Assembly (NCBI GenBank): GCA_035079385.1
Contig: JAVHKY010000028.1
Location: 6,510,001-6,574,000 of the forward strand
Length of the DNA: 64,000 nt
Direction: 5' to 3'
DNA from: Aspidiotus rigidus
Lineage: Eukaryota > Arthropoda > Insecta > Hemiptera > Diaspididae
The first letter of the stretch is position 1, and the number at the start of each line of letters is the position of its first letter. Positions 12,261-24,659 of the stretch are shown here, in pieces. The notes beneath the pieces are model-generated. The model worked only from the letters and a program-made list of their open reading frames with translations. It ran no database searches and was not told the origin of the DNA. Both the position numbers and the translations under genes were made by a program.

Positions 12261-12784
12261 GAGAAGCCACTAATCCTAGTATAAACTTTCTAAACGGGTA
12301 TATTTATCGACCCGAATGTGGTGTCGTATTCTTTAGATTACTCATTCACTTGATTGCAGTTTTCAGTAGCCTGATGATAACCGACTTAGCCTGCTTGAAA
12401 TCGATCGCTGATCTCGTGTTTAATTTATTAAACGTGTTCGAAGTATTCCTTTTAAAATACCTTTTGGAAAACGACTCGTAGCTACAAGGATTGCATCATT
12501 TTCCCAAAATAAAAAGGTGCGATATCAAATCGAAAAAGTAAAGAAACGGGATTGGTCTTTTCGAGTACCTTATATTCGATAAAATGATAAATTTGATATC
12601 GTCACTGTAAGAAAATGCTAAGAGTTACTTCGTCCAAAGTACAAATATTAGTCTATTATGAAGCAGTTCGTAAAGATACGAATATTTTGATTGGGGGTAC
12701 ATAGGATCTAAACGAGCAAAAGATTGCGAAATATGGTCCTATGTTCGGCAGTACAATAGTTGAACAACTTGGCCAAATATTTCC

Positions 12785-13200
12785 CCCAATTAGGCATATT
12801 ATCACTACTGAACAAAGAAAAAAAAAATATTTGTATCCTGAATTTCATTATACACATCTAGAGTTTTTTTCAACGCTGAACACGAATTGGAAGTTCATTT
12901 TTCAATCCGAAGTAAATCTTTTATGGAATGACGTGAAAATCTACTCGTTCATTTGCCGCGTATCGTCGCGCGCTTAACGAACGTAGTATCATCGGATATC
13001 AAGAACTCGTGTTCCGTTCCGCGACGATACGCGGCAAATGAACGAGTAGATTTTCACGTCATTCCATAAAAGATTTACTTCGGATTGAAAAATGAACTTC
13101 AAATTCGTGTTCAGCGTTGAAAAATACTCTAGATGTGTATAATGAAATTCAGAATACAAGATAGCTGTTCAGTAGTGTTATCTGCTAGATCAATTGGGCG
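12785..13200. repeat. Long inverted repeat (hairpin), 133-bp near-identical arms
   Basis: The arm 12838-12970 is the reverse complement of 13020-13152 with only two mismatches. The arms flank a 49-nt loop. Weaker pairing continues outward to about 12785 and 13200, including CACTACTGAACA opposite TGTTCAGTAGTG. No transposase is encoded. If transcribed, it would form a long double-stranded stem. It could be a foldback transposon or a hairpin-RNA locus. Confidence 0.85.
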
Positions 13201-13209
13201 TAATTCGAC

Positions 13210-14560
13210 GTTGATATCCATTCCCACTCGAACGGCATTCTGAATTCTCCATGTAAAATGAATATGTAGAAACCTAGACAGGTTCATTTCTAGGTCCGCT
13301 TTCAAAATTGATCAGGGCGCGAAAGCGTTACAGACCAGAAAGACTGTCTGAAGTATTTGTAGAGAATAGAGAAAAAAAATTTGCGCGTACTTCCATAATT
13401 TAAGTTTCTGACGTGAATCCGTGTATGAGGACAATTTTTTCAATCAAATAAAGAAGCGCACAGATAATACAGCGCAAATAGTAAATATATCAGATTATAA
13501 TAGTGAGGAGAGGAGTACATCATATTATTATTGCGCGTTGCGTTGTAACGATGAACCCCGACAAGCCGGTAAAAAAACCTTTCCTTATCGGCGCGTTTTG
13601 ATTATGTAGAAGTCAAAGTTGAACACCATAGTTCTCGACCCAACGGAAAAAGTTTTCAACACTTTTTGAAATTTCATATAACTGATGATTTGAATACGCC
13701 AAAAAATAATGTAATTATAGAGTTATACTCACAAAACGTAATCTCCTACATGAAATTCTTCTGTTTCGTTAATCATTGTGATTATATAAAAGATTCAGAA
13801 CTCAAAAAAAATTCACAAAATGCTCACACTGTATTATAAAATCACTGCAGCGCTGATGCCTAGCAAAACATGAGAGAATAAGTGCATAAATGATATTGCG
13901 ATCGTTCAGCGACGCTGATCTACGATATATAATATCAGTTGAACGTAATGATAAGGCAGATGATCACTGTACTTTGGACTCAGGACAATTTTTGAGTCCA
14001 TTTATTTTATCACTTAGTGATAGTAACTGCGATAATCAATCAAGAATGGCTTCTATGTGCAGTACATATACATTGAATATTCAGCTGGTTTGGACGCGTA
14101 TTATGTTGGATTTAATTTTAACATATAAATATAGAGTACCTATTGAATTGTTTTTTTGTACTCACATTTCTTTTTCAATCTCTATTATCATCAATAAAAC
14201 GTCTAAATTCAATGCATCGAATATCTAGAAAAAAGTCCATGAATTATTTATGTAAAACATCTCTGGTACCTAATTTTTTTTTCACATCGTCATTATTGAA
14301 AAATTATATTAAATAGTCATACTCGAAACAATGATCTGTGCTGCTCCACAGCATTAGTATAATTGGTGATATAATTCGACCATGACACCTGGACAGTGGG
14401 AATATAATAGGTGGAATATATCCACATAAGAAATGTAATTGGTGAAACCCAGTTTTAATGTTTTGGGAATTTGTAAGGGAGGCTAAGTTGATCAAGGAGT
14501 GATGGCGGATCGGAGGGTATAAAAAATCAGCCCGACCCGTTCAGTAGAAGTCCCTGGCAA
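13210..14560. other. Gene-free interval
   Basis: AT-rich sequence without splice-supported exons. The longest open frame (13890-14228, plus) has no family signature and low-complexity features. Confidence 0.4.
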
Positions 14561-14614
14561 ATTGAATAAGGGTGTTCGTTTTCATTTCACAAAGGGAAAA
14601 CTATAATTGTACAG

Positions 14615-14775
14615 CAAAATAGAGTGTCAGTACGACAACTTCTGTACGACAAAATAGAGTGTCCATACGACAGTTTATTAATTGAAATACGTCAGATCAT
14701 ATGCGACAATTTAACGTGTTAGAACGACAATTTATCAGTACTTGTACGACACTAAAAAGTGTAGTCAGACAAAAG
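14615..14775 (+). repeat. Cluster of TACGACA-type motifs
   Basis: GTACGACAAC, GTACGACAAAATAGAGTGTC, ATACGACAG, ATGCGACAATTTA, GAACGACAATTTA and GTACGACAC occur within about 150 bp. The first two share an AAATAGAGTGTC context. A looser set recurs at 15130-15235, on the other side of the SWIM fragment. They may be binding-site repeats of the mobile element. Confidence 0.5.
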
Positions 14776-14995
14776 GGCGGATTTCACCGAATTTGTTCGC
14801 TTCAAGTACAAGATATGGAAGATCAGCATGGCCAGTGGGTGCACTTGTCCCATGTTCAGCAAATCCTACACGTGCAAGCACTACCTGGGAATGAAAATCC
14901 GTCTCAAATTGGTGGTACCTCCCTTAGAAGCAAAATTGATACCACTTGGTCAAAAACACGTAAAAGGGCGGGTAAGTGGGGAACAACTGAAGTAA
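14771..14995 (+). pseudogene. SWIM zinc-finger fragment of a MULE-type transposase
   Basis: A 74-codon frame ending at TAA contains SGCTCPMFSKSYTCKHYLGM, which fits the SWIM pattern CxC...CxH. After about 25 residues comes IPLGQKHVKGRVS, like the basic GQKRKRGRP stretch that follows SWIM in Mutator-like transposases and SWIM-domain proteins of insects. Upstream, an in-frame TAG at 14762 closes the frame, and no DDE domain is present. It is therefore a small 3' relic, surrounded by TACGACA repeats. A longer frame overlapping it out of phase is a shadow. Confidence 0.62.
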
Positions 14996-15394
14996 GGCAC
15001 TACGTAATGCTTGATGGCTATCTAGAGGTCATCCTGAGGAGAATAAGAAAAAAATGAAGAAAATCGGCCCAGTAGAACGGCCTGAGGACTGTCGTTGCGT
15101 TTTTTTGAGAAGTTTTTTAATGGGATGCATTGATCGGTACGACAATGAAAAGGCGAATGAACGACAAAGTCTGCAGAAGTTGCAGTAAATAAATATATTG
15201 TACGACGTAATATGACTTCGACGACAAAATGTATGGAAGGTGTGCGAGGCAAATGAATCCTTGTGACCCTGTTCAGTCAGGAAAGAGGCTAACATCTGCT
15301 TCGTTATCGGTTTGTTCCAACCGGCAGATGTGAGGAACCGCTTGAAACAAGGTTCACCGTGAGGTTGTTTCAGTACTTTCCTGTTTTCTGACGC

Positions 15395-15664
15395 TCAATG
15401 GTACGCGGCTGTCCATTTTTTCAGTGTAATTCCAGGTGACTCAGCAAAGAAAATACAATTAGCAGAAGCAGGATCACGCTGCTTCGACCAATCGATAACC
15501 AAATCAAGTACGTGATTGAGAAACTGCTCACCCAATTGGGCATCTCTCCGGGAACGTATGAGCTTTTTTGATGGTCGTATTCGTCCCCTCCAGCCCATTA
15601 ATTGTAGCCGAGTAGCCAGCGGCCGCACCTTACACCAGAGGTGTAATTCTGATTTATGATTCAT
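15395..15664 (-). pseudogene. Possible second MULE transposase fragment, opposite orientation
   Basis: The open stretch contains EQFLNHVLDLVIDWSKQRDP and then FFAESPGITLKKWTAAY. The WS-x-x-RDP and LKxWTxAY elements resemble what I recall from the region shortly before the SWIM finger in insect MULE proteins. It points toward the SWIM fragment at 14771-14995 from the other strand, so the two pieces would be inverted relative to each other. Family assignment is from memory and weak. Confidence 0.3.
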
Positions 15665-15699
15665 GTCTAAAGCTGTTCATACATACAAAATAGCTTCAC

Positions 15700-18600
15700 A
15701 TACATTGTCGTCTAAACGACTAAAATTTGAAGTTTCTTTTCCCTTTTTTACTGTTCCATATGTGTCGTTTAAACGACTTTCCTTGGCGTACCGAAATATA
15801 TAAGATTGGCGATTAAATATTATTCATACTGCAGAAAATATTTTCAAAAAAAAAATAGAAATTCAACAAAAAATTATTTCTCCGAGATCCAATTACGATC
15901 TGTCAAAAAAGATGTTCTAATAATTTTCGTAATAACATTAGAGGACACGAAGCAAACGCAGGACTACATAAGTCTCTAGTTTGACACCATGATTTTTTGA
16001 GTTATGTCTGTAAGGACAGTGATAGGAAAATTTGAAAAAATTACAGTAGAGCATGACAATAATGATGAGTACGATGCTTACTGTGCACCGAGTTATTATG
16101 CCTTTTTAAATTGAACCGAATGCAGAAAGTTTTTTTACATCTGTCGCAACCGTAGCAAAAAATTTTGGAGGTCGTTCTATCCTAATTTCTAAAACATTCG
16201 CATAATATTCGCTGCGAGTATGGATTGACAGCTAGATAATCGTCTTAATCAGTTGTTTTAAAACTAAATGGGTATAACTCAGTAAATGAGTACATAAGAA
16301 AGTTAAAAACGTACCTAAAGAGAACTTAGAATTCAAAATATTATACAGACATTGTTTTTCTATACGTTTGCATCTGGACATACTATGCTTATATCACGGG
16401 AGTACCTCAGTAAACAATTATTTTTTCAAATCTATTGAATAAGTATTGACTGAGAATTTCGTAATGGTGCCTCAAAAGTTTATTTAATGTTGTTTTCAGT
16501 CTATGCACTGTTTTTCTTCTTTCTTTTTTTTGAGGAGGAGGGAGGAAGGAGAAAATTATTGATTTAAGGAAAAATAAAAAATTGTTTAAAAACAACAATT
16601 TTAGTATAATTTATACTATCAAGGAGTGTAGGAAATTCAGGGAAAGATTTTTTTCCGAGTTGGTTATCGACTACCAAGATCAAATGAAAAATAAAATGAT
16701 CCGAGAGCTGCGTAGGTACAATATTTTAAATTTAACTAACGTCTTGGTGATAATGTACGTACTAAAAAAATAAATGCGACTAAGTGATTGATATTTTATT
16801 TTTTTGTTTTTTCCAATACCCAATCGATTTTTTATGAAAGTAAAAAAAATTCAATTTCAGACAATCATAATGTAACAGTCAATTTGTACACGTATATCTC
16901 CTGAAAATTATAAATTTTTCCAAATTCTGCTGTTCTTTGATAACGATACAACTGGCAGCTGATGGTGCAACACTCGCAAGTATTCTGTGATTGAACTAAT
17001 AAAGTTTTACAAACACATATAACTACACTTACTACTTTTAACATGAATGAACTTACTTCAACATAAACTTACAATATACTTATCGTCTCTTAAATTTAAG
17101 TTTATAATTTAAGTTACGCCGAGCAAATAGCTCTTACCTATGTGCAGCTAAAATTAAGAAAATAAAAAAAAAGATTTATCAAATTTTTTCTTCTAGGACA
17201 AATAAAGTGAGATATGAAGACTACTCCCAATAAATGACTATATTGAAGGATAAATTTGGATTATATCATAATTATTATTATTAAAAAATAATGCAAATCA
17301 AAATATATTTTTTTTTATGTGGCAGTATGCTCACAATTATTCTCAGTTTTTAATCTCATATTATTATATTGAATTACCAACCTATCACATGATGAAGTCT
17401 ACTGAATCAAGTACCTCGATTTTATTTCTAGAATCTTGCCCAAATAAAATCCGTCTATGCCATTTTAATTGGAAACCACTTTTTTGAGCTGCTGCGCATG
17501 ATTTGTAGGAATAAACTCGTTTATATTGGTGCAAGATGAAAGGCTCTAATCCCCAGCAGGCAAATGATTCAAGTTCGAAAACACCTCTCATATTTCTTGC
17601 AATCGGCGCAAGTTTTTCGACCAATACTCACCTGTAACGCAGATTCAGAAATCGCGACTAGATGATTTGTTTGTCTTTTTTAATGAAATGATCCAAGGCG
17701 CTGACAAAAGAACTTGGAATCAGGCCTGCAAAGAACAATTAGTTTTTGCGAAAAATATCCGGAGTCCCTTTAAGCGTTGTTTTCTTTGAGTCAAAGAAAG
17801 AAAATCATTCTCTTCTACAAAACGGAATTGGTAGTTTCTATAAATTTCAGTCGGCCAATCATCGGCCGTATACGGTACTTCTGGACAAATTTCATAAAAA
17901 AAAGTTTAAATTGTCTAATACATTAAATTTAATTTAGTGTAAGTAACATCCAAAATCTGGATATTTAAATGTGTGAGAAAGTGATATTTAAACGTTCATA
18001 CATTAAACAATATGGAAAAAAAAAAAAAAAAAAAGAATGATAGAAAAGAATTACATGATCAGATTATTTATTTGTGAATAGTTTTATTACTACTTTTTTG
18101 ATCAAATGAAATCCAATGCTATATGAAAAGCCAACGAAAAATAGGAAAATGTTATCTGATATCGTCATATACAATTGCCAGTTTGCTGGGATGAAAGCAA
18201 TGTTTTCCCAATTAACGGTGTACCGCCGTAAGCAAAGCATCTTTGGCTGCGACACTAAATTCCCTAGTTATAAAGATGGTGCAAATTCAAGAAAATTATC
18301 TATTTGGGCCGGGTAAATAGAGGGTCAATACTATATTATTTTGATAAGGAAAACAGTGAATTTGGAATGAATTCTGGGTAAAATCAATGTGTTAGTGTGT
18401 AGAATTTGTGCTTCAAAAATGCGATTTTGGCGCTCCCAGTCTAAATAGTCCCCCCCAAATATTATTCCATATTTTCTGCCTATTCTGAAGTGATATATAT
18501 TTCTTCTTTCATCACCGAGTTTTTTTGGGTATCATGAAGATAAATGATTATTTTGACAATTTCAAAAATCCACAACAAAAATCATACCTTTTAAACGTTA

Positions 18601-19060
18601 ATGAAGTTTTGCATTAATTTATTCTCATTACTATTTTATATATTTATTGAAAATAGAGTATACCTACTTATTACAGTACATATAATTATGATTTCCGATT
18701 ATACTGATATCAGGTATTAAGATTAATAGGTATGAATATACGTACTACTTGAAGGAACCCCGGTCCAAAGAGAACGAAAGCTTTATTACATGCATGCAAT
18801 TAAATCGGCTCTTCTGGAATGACTATTTGAAAAACACGTTCGTCTAGAGTGCAAACTGAGGTCACGGACCAATTGCTCCAACCTCAATCCAGACCTGGAT
18901 TCTTTTTCTGATTTTCCAATTTTCCACAAGATAAAAAAAATCTCAAATTAATTTTCGGAAATTAGAAGTCATCTGAAAAACTCAGAAATATTTTTGAAAA
19001 TAATAGAAAATTTAGTACCAAGGTAACTCACAAATTTATGGGCACAGAACTCACGTCAAC
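15700..19060. other. AT-rich gene-free interval
   Basis: No supported gene. Contains the palindrome GTCGTTTAAACGAC near 15764 and a related GTCGTCTAAACGAC near 15706, plus poly(A) runs. A minus-strand frame at 17385-17624 starts just after an ACAG acceptor-like site, but I could not tie it to any gene. Confidence 0.4.
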
Positions 19061-19074
19061 TGTTTTGATGATGG

Positions 19075-19660
19075 GTTCAAAAAAAAAAAAAGAATTGAAG
19101 CAAAAAAAAATTTTTAATTCAGTAGAAAAAGAGAGGGAAAATTGTCCGTTTTTTGTTTCTTTTTGTTATTTTTATTTTTCATGCTAAAAGAAATACGTTT
19201 ATCAGAGTTGTAAAATATTTTGAGTTTGGTAATTCTTACAAAATAGTAACTACAGATACAATTCACGTCAGCACCTGCACTCTACTCTTACAAGTGGAGC
19301 TTCACTTTCATATTCTTATGTTTGGGTAATTGGTGCAGATGTAAATAAATTCTGTTTCTATTTGAAAATTAAAAAAAACGCACACTAAAAAAGAAATTCA
19401 ATGGAATTAAGAAAAACTTGAAAAATTAAAAAAAAAAAAAAAAAGAAATCTAGTTTATCATTAGATTTATACATTATTGTACTTTTCAAATTCTGTGTAT
19501 TCTCAAACAGACCTATTGCTTGGAAAATATAAATACATTCAAGTTTTGGATTTCTCATGTTCAACTCAATGGGAAAAATTTCTTCCAACGCTAAATTATG
19601 GCAAGAAGAAATAATTATGTATTGTCCTCAACTCTGGACTTTGCGTCAATATTCATAATT
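19075..19660. repeat. Triplicated A/T-rich block, copy 1
   Basis: Ordered landmarks are AAAAAGAATTGAAGCAAAAA, GAGGGAAAATTGTCCG, CATGCTAAAAGAAATAC, TTTATCAGAGTTGTAAAATA, GCACCTGCACTCTACTC, GGTAATTGGTGCAGATGT and CGCACACTAAAAAAG, ending with a TGGACTTTGCGTCAATATTC segment. The same order recurs at 19664-20415 and 21290-21640. Confidence 0.8.
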
Positions 19661-19663
19661 AAA

Positions 19664-20415
19664 AAAAAAAAACGAATTGAAGCAAAAAAAAATTTTTGCT
19701 TCAGTAGAAAAAGAGAAAGAAAATTGTCCATTTTTTGTTTCTTTTTGTTATTTTTATTTTCCATGCTAAAAGAAATACCTTTATCAGAGTTGTAAAATAT
19801 TGAGTTCGGTAATTCTTACAAAATAGTACTTAACTACAGATACAATTCACATTATGATGGAAAACAGATGTGTTGCGTAAGCAAGAGCTATAATTTTAAC
19901 GCGCTTTAACGGAAAACTTCGGACTTTCACGTACAAAACAATACACAAACAAACTTTCAATTGGAACTTATTTGGGCACGAATTAAACAAAAGTTTAAAC
20001 TTTAACAAAGCTTTACTTTAAAAGCACTTGACCACGCTTTGCTATCAGCACCTGTACTCTGCTCTTTCAAGTGAGCTTCACTTTCATTTTCTTATATTTG
20101 GGTAATTGGTGCAGATGTCAATAAATTCTGCTTGTACTTGAAAAGAAAAAAACAAACGCACACTAGAAAACAAATTCAATGGAATTAAAAAAAAGACTTG
20201 AAAAATTGAAGAAAAAAAAAAAATTTAGTTTATCATTAGATTTATGCTTTATTGTGCTTTACAAATTCTGTGTATTTTTGAAGAGACCTATTGTTTGAAA
20301 AATATTAAAAAAATTCGATTTATGAATTTCTTTTGTTCAACTCGGTGTGAAAAATTTCATGGCAAGAAGAAATATGGACTGTCCTTACTTCCGGACTTTG
20401 CGTCAATATTCATAT
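19664..20415. repeat. Triplicated A/T-rich block, copy 2 with internal insertion
   Basis: Carries all landmarks of copy 1, including the TTTGCGTCAATATTCATA end. It also has an extra segment of about 195 bp (around 19850-20044) between ACAATTCAC and TCAGCACCTG that is missing from the other copies. Confidence 0.8.
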
Positions 20416-20607
20416 AGGTAAGGGGCGGTCACATGATCCGATAAGGGCATGTGTCTGAGAAAATGCCGGAAGGTATTTTGTATAAGTCTGCAGAGAAGTG
20501 GCTGTTTCTGTTCTCTACCAAAAGGTCATGCGGAAAATTTTTCCTCATCTCAACAGGATGCGGCCTTGATAACAAACAAAACAATTTATTTATGATCCTT
20601 TGTGCTG

Positions 20608-20765
20608 AAGTGGATGTCTGGTGCATAAAAGATTGACCCTCTTGGATGCACTGAAGGGCAGCTTGACGCAGTGTAACAGTTTGTACCAAAGTGGATGTCT
20701 AGTGCAGGAAAGATTGACCATTTTGAATGCATTGTAAGGCATCTTTATGGTGTGACAGTAAGTTA
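20608..20765 (+). repeat. Two-copy tandem repeat, 81-bp unit
   Basis: AAGTGGATGTCT, then AAAGATTGACC, then a GATGCA(T/C)TG(A/T)A stretch, repeats at 20608 and 20689 with moderate divergence. It follows a GGGGCGGTCACATGATCCGA segment that recurs at 21640. Confidence 0.65.
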
Positions 20766-21289
20766 CTACACTTGAAGAAGATGATAATTGTATCTATGAT
20801 ATGTGGAAAATAATGAATCTGAAGTTTGTATTCACATTAAGATGTGAATCAAGTTATTGAATTTGTTCAAACAATTGGATTAAAAACAAAATATACACAG
20901 AATCTTGTCAATGGGGAAAAAAGGTAAATTTTCTGTGACGTCTAACGAATAAAAATTTATAATTTACAAGTAAATACTCCATTAAAATTCATCCATTTGT
21001 AAAAATACCACACTACTAGAAAAATAATTCAGGATCTCTGGCCTCTATATATCCTGCTCTAGAAATGAGTATTCAACCCACCGACATTTGGATGACTTTG
21101 GGAGAGGTACTGTTTCATGTTCTAAATTTTACATAATATAAAGTCAGTGAAAAATTAGAATATTTGTACTATGGATATTTACCGAGCTTAATTAGTTCAA
21201 CTCTTGCGAAACATTACATCTGATATCACTTTCTTATCAAAATACTGTGCAATTTTAAGAAATTTTACAATTTTTTTCATATATATTAG

Positions 21290-21680
21290 AGAAAAAAAAA
21301 AGAAAAAGGAATTGAAGTAAAAAAATTTTACATTCAGTAAAAAAAAAGAGGGAAAATTGTTCATTTTTTGTTTCTTATTGTTATTTATATTTTCCATGCT
21401 AAAAGAAATACCTTTATCAGAGTTGTAAAATATTTTGAGTTTGGTAATTCTTACAAAATGGTAACTACAGATACAATTTACATCAGCACCTGCACTCTAC
21501 TCTTACAAGTGTGCTTCACTTTCATGTTTGGGTAATTGATGCAGATGTCAATAAATTCTGCTTCTATTTGAAAAGAAAAAAAAAACGCACACTAAAAAAA
21601 AAATTCAATGGAATTGAAAAAAAACTTGAAAAATTGAAAAGGGGCGGTCACATGATCCGATAAGGGCATGTGTCTGAGGA
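21290..21680. repeat. Triplicated A/T-rich block, copy 3
   Basis: Landmarks from GGAATTGAAGTAAAAAAA to CGCACACTAAAAAAAA match copies 1 and 2. The block then joins GGGGCGGTCACATGATCCGA and GGGCATGTGTCTGAG, which also follow copy 2 at 20419, so the duplicated unit includes that flank. Confidence 0.75.
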
Positions 21681-21899
21681 AATGCCGGAAGAAATGTTTC
21701 ATTAAAAAGAAAAATAAAAAAGTAAAAAAGCGGCAAACAAAAACAAAGGAAGGAACCAATTGGTAATATGCCTTTCAGTTTGAGGTGAGTTCTTGCCAGC
21801 TAAGATCGGGCCTTTGCTGGGATGGGATACAAAGTTTTGGCATATCACTTTAAATTTAAAAATCTTATTAAAAAATTTATTGTTCATGGATTTCAAAAC

Positions 21900-23450
21900 A
21901 AGCTGATGACGTTCTTTGGTGAAGGCCCCTTATGCGTACATACAAAATGTTAATACGAGTTACCCGTTTCTCCAATTTTTGAGGGGAGGAAAAGAAATCA
22001 CTAAAAATTGTAGCGATTGGTGGGAGCCCTATGTCGCATGGAAAAAAAAAAAGTTAAAAAAAAAACAGATCTGCTTTGAAGCCTCCCCCTACTTTAGTTT
22101 GATGATTCAAATTTTCCTATATCTCCCTCTTACCGTAGATGTAGCTCCATAATTGAGTTTAGGTATACTATAGGCTATGATTTTAGTCAATTAGTTTATT
22201 AAATATGATACAACGCGGAAATTGTAGATCCAACGGCGCGCTTCACTTTCCGTGATGTCGCTGGATTGCGGTGGTCTACAGCATCCCTTAGTTAGCGTAG
22301 TTTAGTTAGTTTGATCATTAGTTTTAAAAGAGCTAATTAGGTATTTAGAATTTTATTTGTATTATAATTATTTCGGTGGTGATGATACTAGTGTCCCAGT
22401 TTGATTCAACTCGACGCGACGTTTTCTGAACCAAATAGTTAATGCTAGTTATGATTATCTTAGGGACTATACTCTTACTCATATTATCTAGCTTATGACT
22501 ATCAATAGAAAAAGGTTATCCAACTGGTTATATCGGGGAGCGGTCATAGTCATTTTTCCAAATACCCTTACAAGCACAAGTTTTGTGGTCTTACATACGG
22601 GTAAATTCTACAATGAGCACAATTTGAAGACATGTACCTAGGTATCATGCGCATGAAAAACTATGTATTGTTTTATTCTTACAATAAAGGTTCTCTTTCA
22701 CTTTGCACGATAAGATCTTACAGAGTCGAGTTACAGGCACGTCGCATATAGGAGTCATTGAGCCCTACATTTGTCACTTTCTCAAACAATTGTTTATTAC
22801 CGACCAATTTGAATTCATTTTTCCCCCGAAGCTCACAATTTCTCACTGATCGTTTATTAATGCACAATTATCAACCAATTGTTTCTTAAACCCGATCCCC
22901 CTCACTAACTAGTGGACATCTCCACTGCACTGCCACCCAAGCCACTACCTTGGAGCATGAATTTAGCACCAGTGTGCAAGAATTGATATCCAGTTTTTTA
23001 CCGTAGTAGAATAAATCTTGCTCACCGATAAACTGACTTCCTTGGTCAGTCAGTTGACCACAGTCAAAATGAACATGTTCTGTACATAAAAAAAGAGGAA
23101 TTTGGTTTTTGAGGTAAGAATCGTCTCATGTTTCTAGTCTTTTTAGGCTCAGAAAATCTTGACCATTTATTTGCGGTCAGCGCCTGTGAAAGGAATGGCG
23201 TAATAAGTTGGTTTTGACACACGACAACCAGATGAAGAAATGTAAATTAGGTTTCTTGTTGACAGCAATACGATGTTGCCTCCAGTATTTGCGAGGGAAT
23301 TTATCTGATATTCACTTCAGAACGATATTGTCCTTGTCGGGAAAGTAAAATGTGTTCTTGCATGAGGCTAATTGGAAAACGGACAAATTGATGGTCATAC
23401 CCCAGATTCAAGTAGAGGAAACGACTGCATAATTGTAGAGTACCTTACAA
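21900..23450. other. Gene-free interval
   Basis: No coding exon or RNA gene is supported. The sequence is AT-rich with scattered ACCAATT/AATTGTT motifs around 22780-22890. Confidence 0.4.
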
Positions 23451-23789
23451 ACGTCAACGTTGAAGTTGACAATTATTTTTTAGTTATTGAACAGATTTTA
23501 TTTTTTTAAATATAACTTTGAAAAATGTTGCATAAAAAATTTGGTCTAAATAGTTTTCCTCGTCACACGTAAGGGTGCTGTGGTATGTCGTTCAGAAAAC
23601 AATGCTGAGGTCACAGCTTCCTGAACTGTGAAATTTTGAAAATTTTGAGTACTTTCTCTCAATTTATTTCACTGCTGCGGCTCCTATCAAATTTAAACTT
23701 CTGTAATTTATGCCTATAACTCAAACAATGATTTTTCAAGTAAAAATGCAATATAAATTTAGTAAACAAACTCGGTATATTCTATGAAG

Positions 23790-24656
23790 CTAACGCTCAA
23801 GTCTTGTTCTCTTATATGCACGGTATTTTGGTGCAATAAATGAACTATGTATCGAATCGTCATTTTCAACTGTAGCGAGTAGAGGCGCAGGTTCAGGATT
23901 CTGCTTAACTATTTCGACGGCTTCTTCACTTCCGTAAATTTTCGAAAAAATTCGGCCTCTATATTCTAGCGAAATTTTCTCAAATCGGACCAATGTCAAA
24001 AGACTCTGCAAATACTGCAACCGGTCCGCTCGGTTTCGAACACACCATCCGGTTATACTGCACAAGAGGACCGTTTCATTACACTCTGGTAAAAGCGAAA
24101 TACTTTTAAAAATTACGAACACTTCAGGGTAACTCAGAGCGAGAAATTTATCGGTTTCACGAAAACGTTTGATGTTCTTAGCAATATAGGAAGCGCAAAA
24201 TTCCCTCAATATTTTCGCCGCATCATTGGAACACACTGACTGGAATAGGTCTAAGAATAATCCGTTTGTATCCAATTGGTTCATGTCGAAAAATTGCAGG
24301 CATAACTTTTGGAGCTCAGGTAGCTTATACAATACACTGGCTTTAGTAATATTTACGATGTCGTCTATCGCGATCGCAATGTCACCCGTGTAAATGAACA
24401 TCACAATTTTCTCACAAGTTGGTGCGTCCAAATCGTTCATTCTTATTTTTAAGGGTCGAGTGGCACGTTTAGCACATTTTGCACTGAATATGGTATGAAA
24501 GTGCTCCGACGCCATTGCCTATATCACTTTATGGCATCTAAACTCTTCTCCGTTACATGCTAAAGTTACGTCAGTATATGACCCAGGGCTTTCTCGAAAA
24601 GTTAGTAGGTTTGAATGCCACTTTTGCAAGTTGTTGAATATGTGTACGTGATCCAT
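23790..24656 (-). pseudogene. BTB-BACK paralogue (copy A) with one in-frame stop, no Kelch domain
   Basis: Translation from ATG at 24656 starts MDHVHIFNNLQKWHSN, passes YTDVTLACNGEEFRCHKVI, and then meets TAG at 24521-24519, where the paralogues have Leu (CHKLILALAS, CHRVTLALAS). The frame then continues unbroken for 241 codons through the rest of the BTB fold and a complete BACK region, to a stop at 23790. It ends in a short basic tail (FIAPKYRAYKRTRLER) instead of Kelch repeats. BTB-BACK proteins usually act as cullin-3 substrate adaptors, with Kelch as the substrate-binding part. Here a product could only start at an internal ATG (24515), losing the first BTB strands and helix. The 5'UTR intron is still recognisable upstream (donor AAA/GTATGTACC near 24773, acceptor CTAG near 24660), so this is a DNA duplicate and not a retrocopy. 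Confidence 0.85.
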
Positions 24657-24659
24657 TTC

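Noticed and set aside
14701..15057. 118-codon plus-strand open frame
   Set aside because: It is the out-of-phase shadow of the SWIM zinc-finger fragment at 14771-14995, which has the recognisable CxC...CxH motif in another frame.
17385..17624. Minus-strand frame of 79 codons after an ACAG site, with FACWGLEPFILHQY
   Set aside because: It looks protein-like, but no neighbouring exon, family motif or downstream stop/poly(A) context supports it.
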